This document shows positions 13,261 to 14,493 of a stretch of DNA of 14,493 nucleotides, one piece after another. A program made the translations under genes and the position numbers. Below the pieces are notes generated by a model. That model was not told the origin of the DNA. It was given only the letters and a program-made list of their open reading frames with translations, and did no database searches. Each line of letters opens with the position of its first letter. Within the stretch, counting starts at the first letter, position 1. This stretch comes from an uncultured Oscillospiraceae bacterium. GTDB lineage: Bacteria; Bacillota; Clostridia; Oscillospirales; Oscillospiraceae. The stretch lies in NCBI GenBank assembly GCA_944385065.1, contig CALWVX010000023.1:1-14493 (forward strand). The letters run 5' to 3'.

Positions 13261-14493
13261 TCAGTTGGGGTTGACGGTGTAGTTGGGCGCCTCTTTGGTG
13301 ATGTAGATGTCGTGGGGGTGAGACTCCCGCAGGCCCGCGGCCGTGATCTGCATGAACTGGGCCTTGCTCTGCAGCTCCTCCACCGTGTGGCAGCCGGTAT
13401 AGCCCATACCGGCCCGCAGGCCGCCCATGAGCTGATAGACCGTCTCGCCCACCAGTCCCTTGTAGGGCACCCGGCCCTCCACTCCTTCGGGCACCAGCTT
13501 CTTGTTGTTCTGCTGGAAATAACGGTCCCGGGAGCCGTTGTTCATGGCCGCCAGGGAGCCCATGCCCCGATAGACCTTGAACTGCCGGCCCTGGAACACC
13601 TCGGTGTCGCCGGGGGACTCCTCGCAGCCGGCCAGCAGGGAGCCCAGCATGACCACGCTGGCGCCGGCGGCCAGAGCCTTGGTGATGTCGCCGGAGTACT
13701 TGATGCCGCCGTCGGCGATGACGGGCACACCGTACTTGGTGGCCATGCAGGCGGCGTCATAGACGGCGGTGATCTGGGGCACGCCGATGCCGGCCACCAC
13801 GCGGGTGGTGCAGATGGAGCCGGGGCCGATGCCGATCTTCACGCAGTCCGCCCCCGCCTCGATCAGGGCCTTCGTCCCCTCGGCGGTGGCCACGTTGCCG
13901 GCGATCAGCTGCACGTCGGGGTACAGAGACTTGATGCGCATGACGCAGTTGAGGATGTTCTGGGTGTGGCCGTGGGCGGAGTCCAGAGCCAGCACGTCGG
14001 CCCCCGCCTCCACCAGAGCGGCCACCCGGTCCAGCACGTCGGCGGTGACGCCGATGGCGGCGCCCACCAGCAGACGGCCCTTCTCGTCCCGGGCGGAGTT
14101 GGGATAGACCTCGGCCTTCTCGATGTCCTTGATGGTGATCAGGCCCTTCAGGCGGAACTCCTTGTCCACAATGGGCAGCTTCTCGATCTTATGCCTGCGC
14201 AGGATCTCCTTGGCCTCGGACAGAGTGGTCCCCTCGGGGGCGGTGACCAGATTCTCCTTGGTCATCACGTTGTCGATGAGCTGGTTCATGTCGGTCTCGA
14301 ACTTCATATCCCGGTTGGTGATGATGCCGATGAGCCGGCCGTTGTCGCAGATGGGCACGCCGGAGATGCGGTACTTGGCCATCAGCTCGTCCGCCTCGGC
14401 CAGGGTGTGGCCGGGACCCAGCCAGAAGGGGTTGGTGATGACTCCGTTCTCCGAGCGCTTGACCATGTCCACCTGCTCGGCCTGCTGGCTGAT
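13261..14493 (-). CDS. guaB: IMP dehydrogenase (GuaB), lacking N-terminus at right edge
   Basis: IMP dehydrogenase oxidises IMP to XMP with NAD+, the committed step of GMP synthesis in the cytosol. The visible 410 residues begin ISQQAEQVDMVKRSENGVI, which in full-length enzymes (about 485 residues) falls near residue 75-80, so the start is outside the window. CBS domain 1 covers NPFWLGPGHTLAEADELMAKYRISGVPIC... and CBS domain 2 covers MTKENLVTAPEGTTLSEAKEILRRHKIEKLPIVD.... The catalytic loop GIGPGSICTTR carries the nucleophilic cysteine (fragment residue 228). Phosphate-binding ADGGIKYSGD, the flap region EGRVPYKG and LMGGLRAGMGYTG are all present. Two hairpins follow the stop, so it is transcribed apart from addB. 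Confidence 0.98.
   Translation of the reverse strand: MSQQAEQVDMVKRSENGVITNPFWLGPGHTLAEADELMAKYRISGVPICDNGRLIGIITNRDMKFETDMNQLIDNVMTKENLVTAPEGTTLSEAKEILRRHKIEKLPIVDKEFRLKGLITIKDIEKAEVYPNSARDEKGRLLVGAAIGVTADVLDRVAALVEAGADVLALDSAHGHTQNILNCVMRIKSLYPDVQLIAGNVATAEGTKALIEAGADCVKIGIGPGSICTTRVVAGIGVPQITAVYDAACMATKYGVPVIADGGIKYSGDITKALAAGASVVMLGSLLAGCEESPGDTEVFQGRQFKVYRGMGSLAAMNNGSRDRYFQQNNKKLVPEGVEGRVPYKGLVGETVYQLMGGLRAGMGYTGCHTVEELQSKAQFMQITAAGLRESHPHDIYITKEAPNYTVNPN

Overview
The window looks like chromosomal DNA from a high-GC gut-type Clostridia, most likely Oscillospiraceae (the Flavonifractor / Lawsonibacter / Oscillibacter neighbourhood). This is inferred from the gene content: AddAB rather than RecBCD, a YlmC/YmxH-type sporulation protein, and an OpuC-type osmoprotectant transporter. 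GC-rich codon use and strong GGAGG-type ribosome binding sites fit. It was not confirmed by any search.

Layout. A family 2 glycosyltransferase runs off the left edge on the minus strand (1-207). A divergent regulatory region (208-503) carries a near-consensus sigma-A promoter with a palindrome over its -35 box. This promoter drives a three-gene plus-strand operon (504-3785) for an osmoprotectant (glycine betaine/carnitine/choline-type) ABC importer: a CBS-domain ATPase, a permease, and a second permease fused to the substrate-binding domain. A strong terminator closes the operon. A small YlmC/YmxH-like PRC-barrel gene follows (3895-4164).

Next comes the most unusual stretch, 4166-4583. It is non-coding and holds two identical 34-bp hairpin sequences framing about 350 bp of very structured, less GC-rich DNA. 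That DNA has many nested inverted repeats, imperfect terminal inverted repeats and a terminator-like end. I read it as a MITE-like or structured intergenic repeat lying between two convergent genes.

From 13099 down to 4584 on the minus strand lies one tight gene cluster: addB, an alpha/beta hydrolase, a pyridoxal/pyridoxamine kinase-type gene, then addA. AddA and AddB together form the helicase-nuclease that processes double-strand breaks. The two metabolic genes sit between its subunits and are probably co-transcribed with them. Upstream, two tandem hairpins end guaB (IMP dehydrogenase, GMP synthesis), which runs off the right edge and lacks its N-terminus.

Most of the window is conventional housekeeping and transport DNA. 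I see no CRISPR array, toxin-antitoxin pair, phage gene, transposase, tRNA or rRNA. The best candidates for something undescribed are the structured element at 4166-4583 and the insertion of two genes into addBA.
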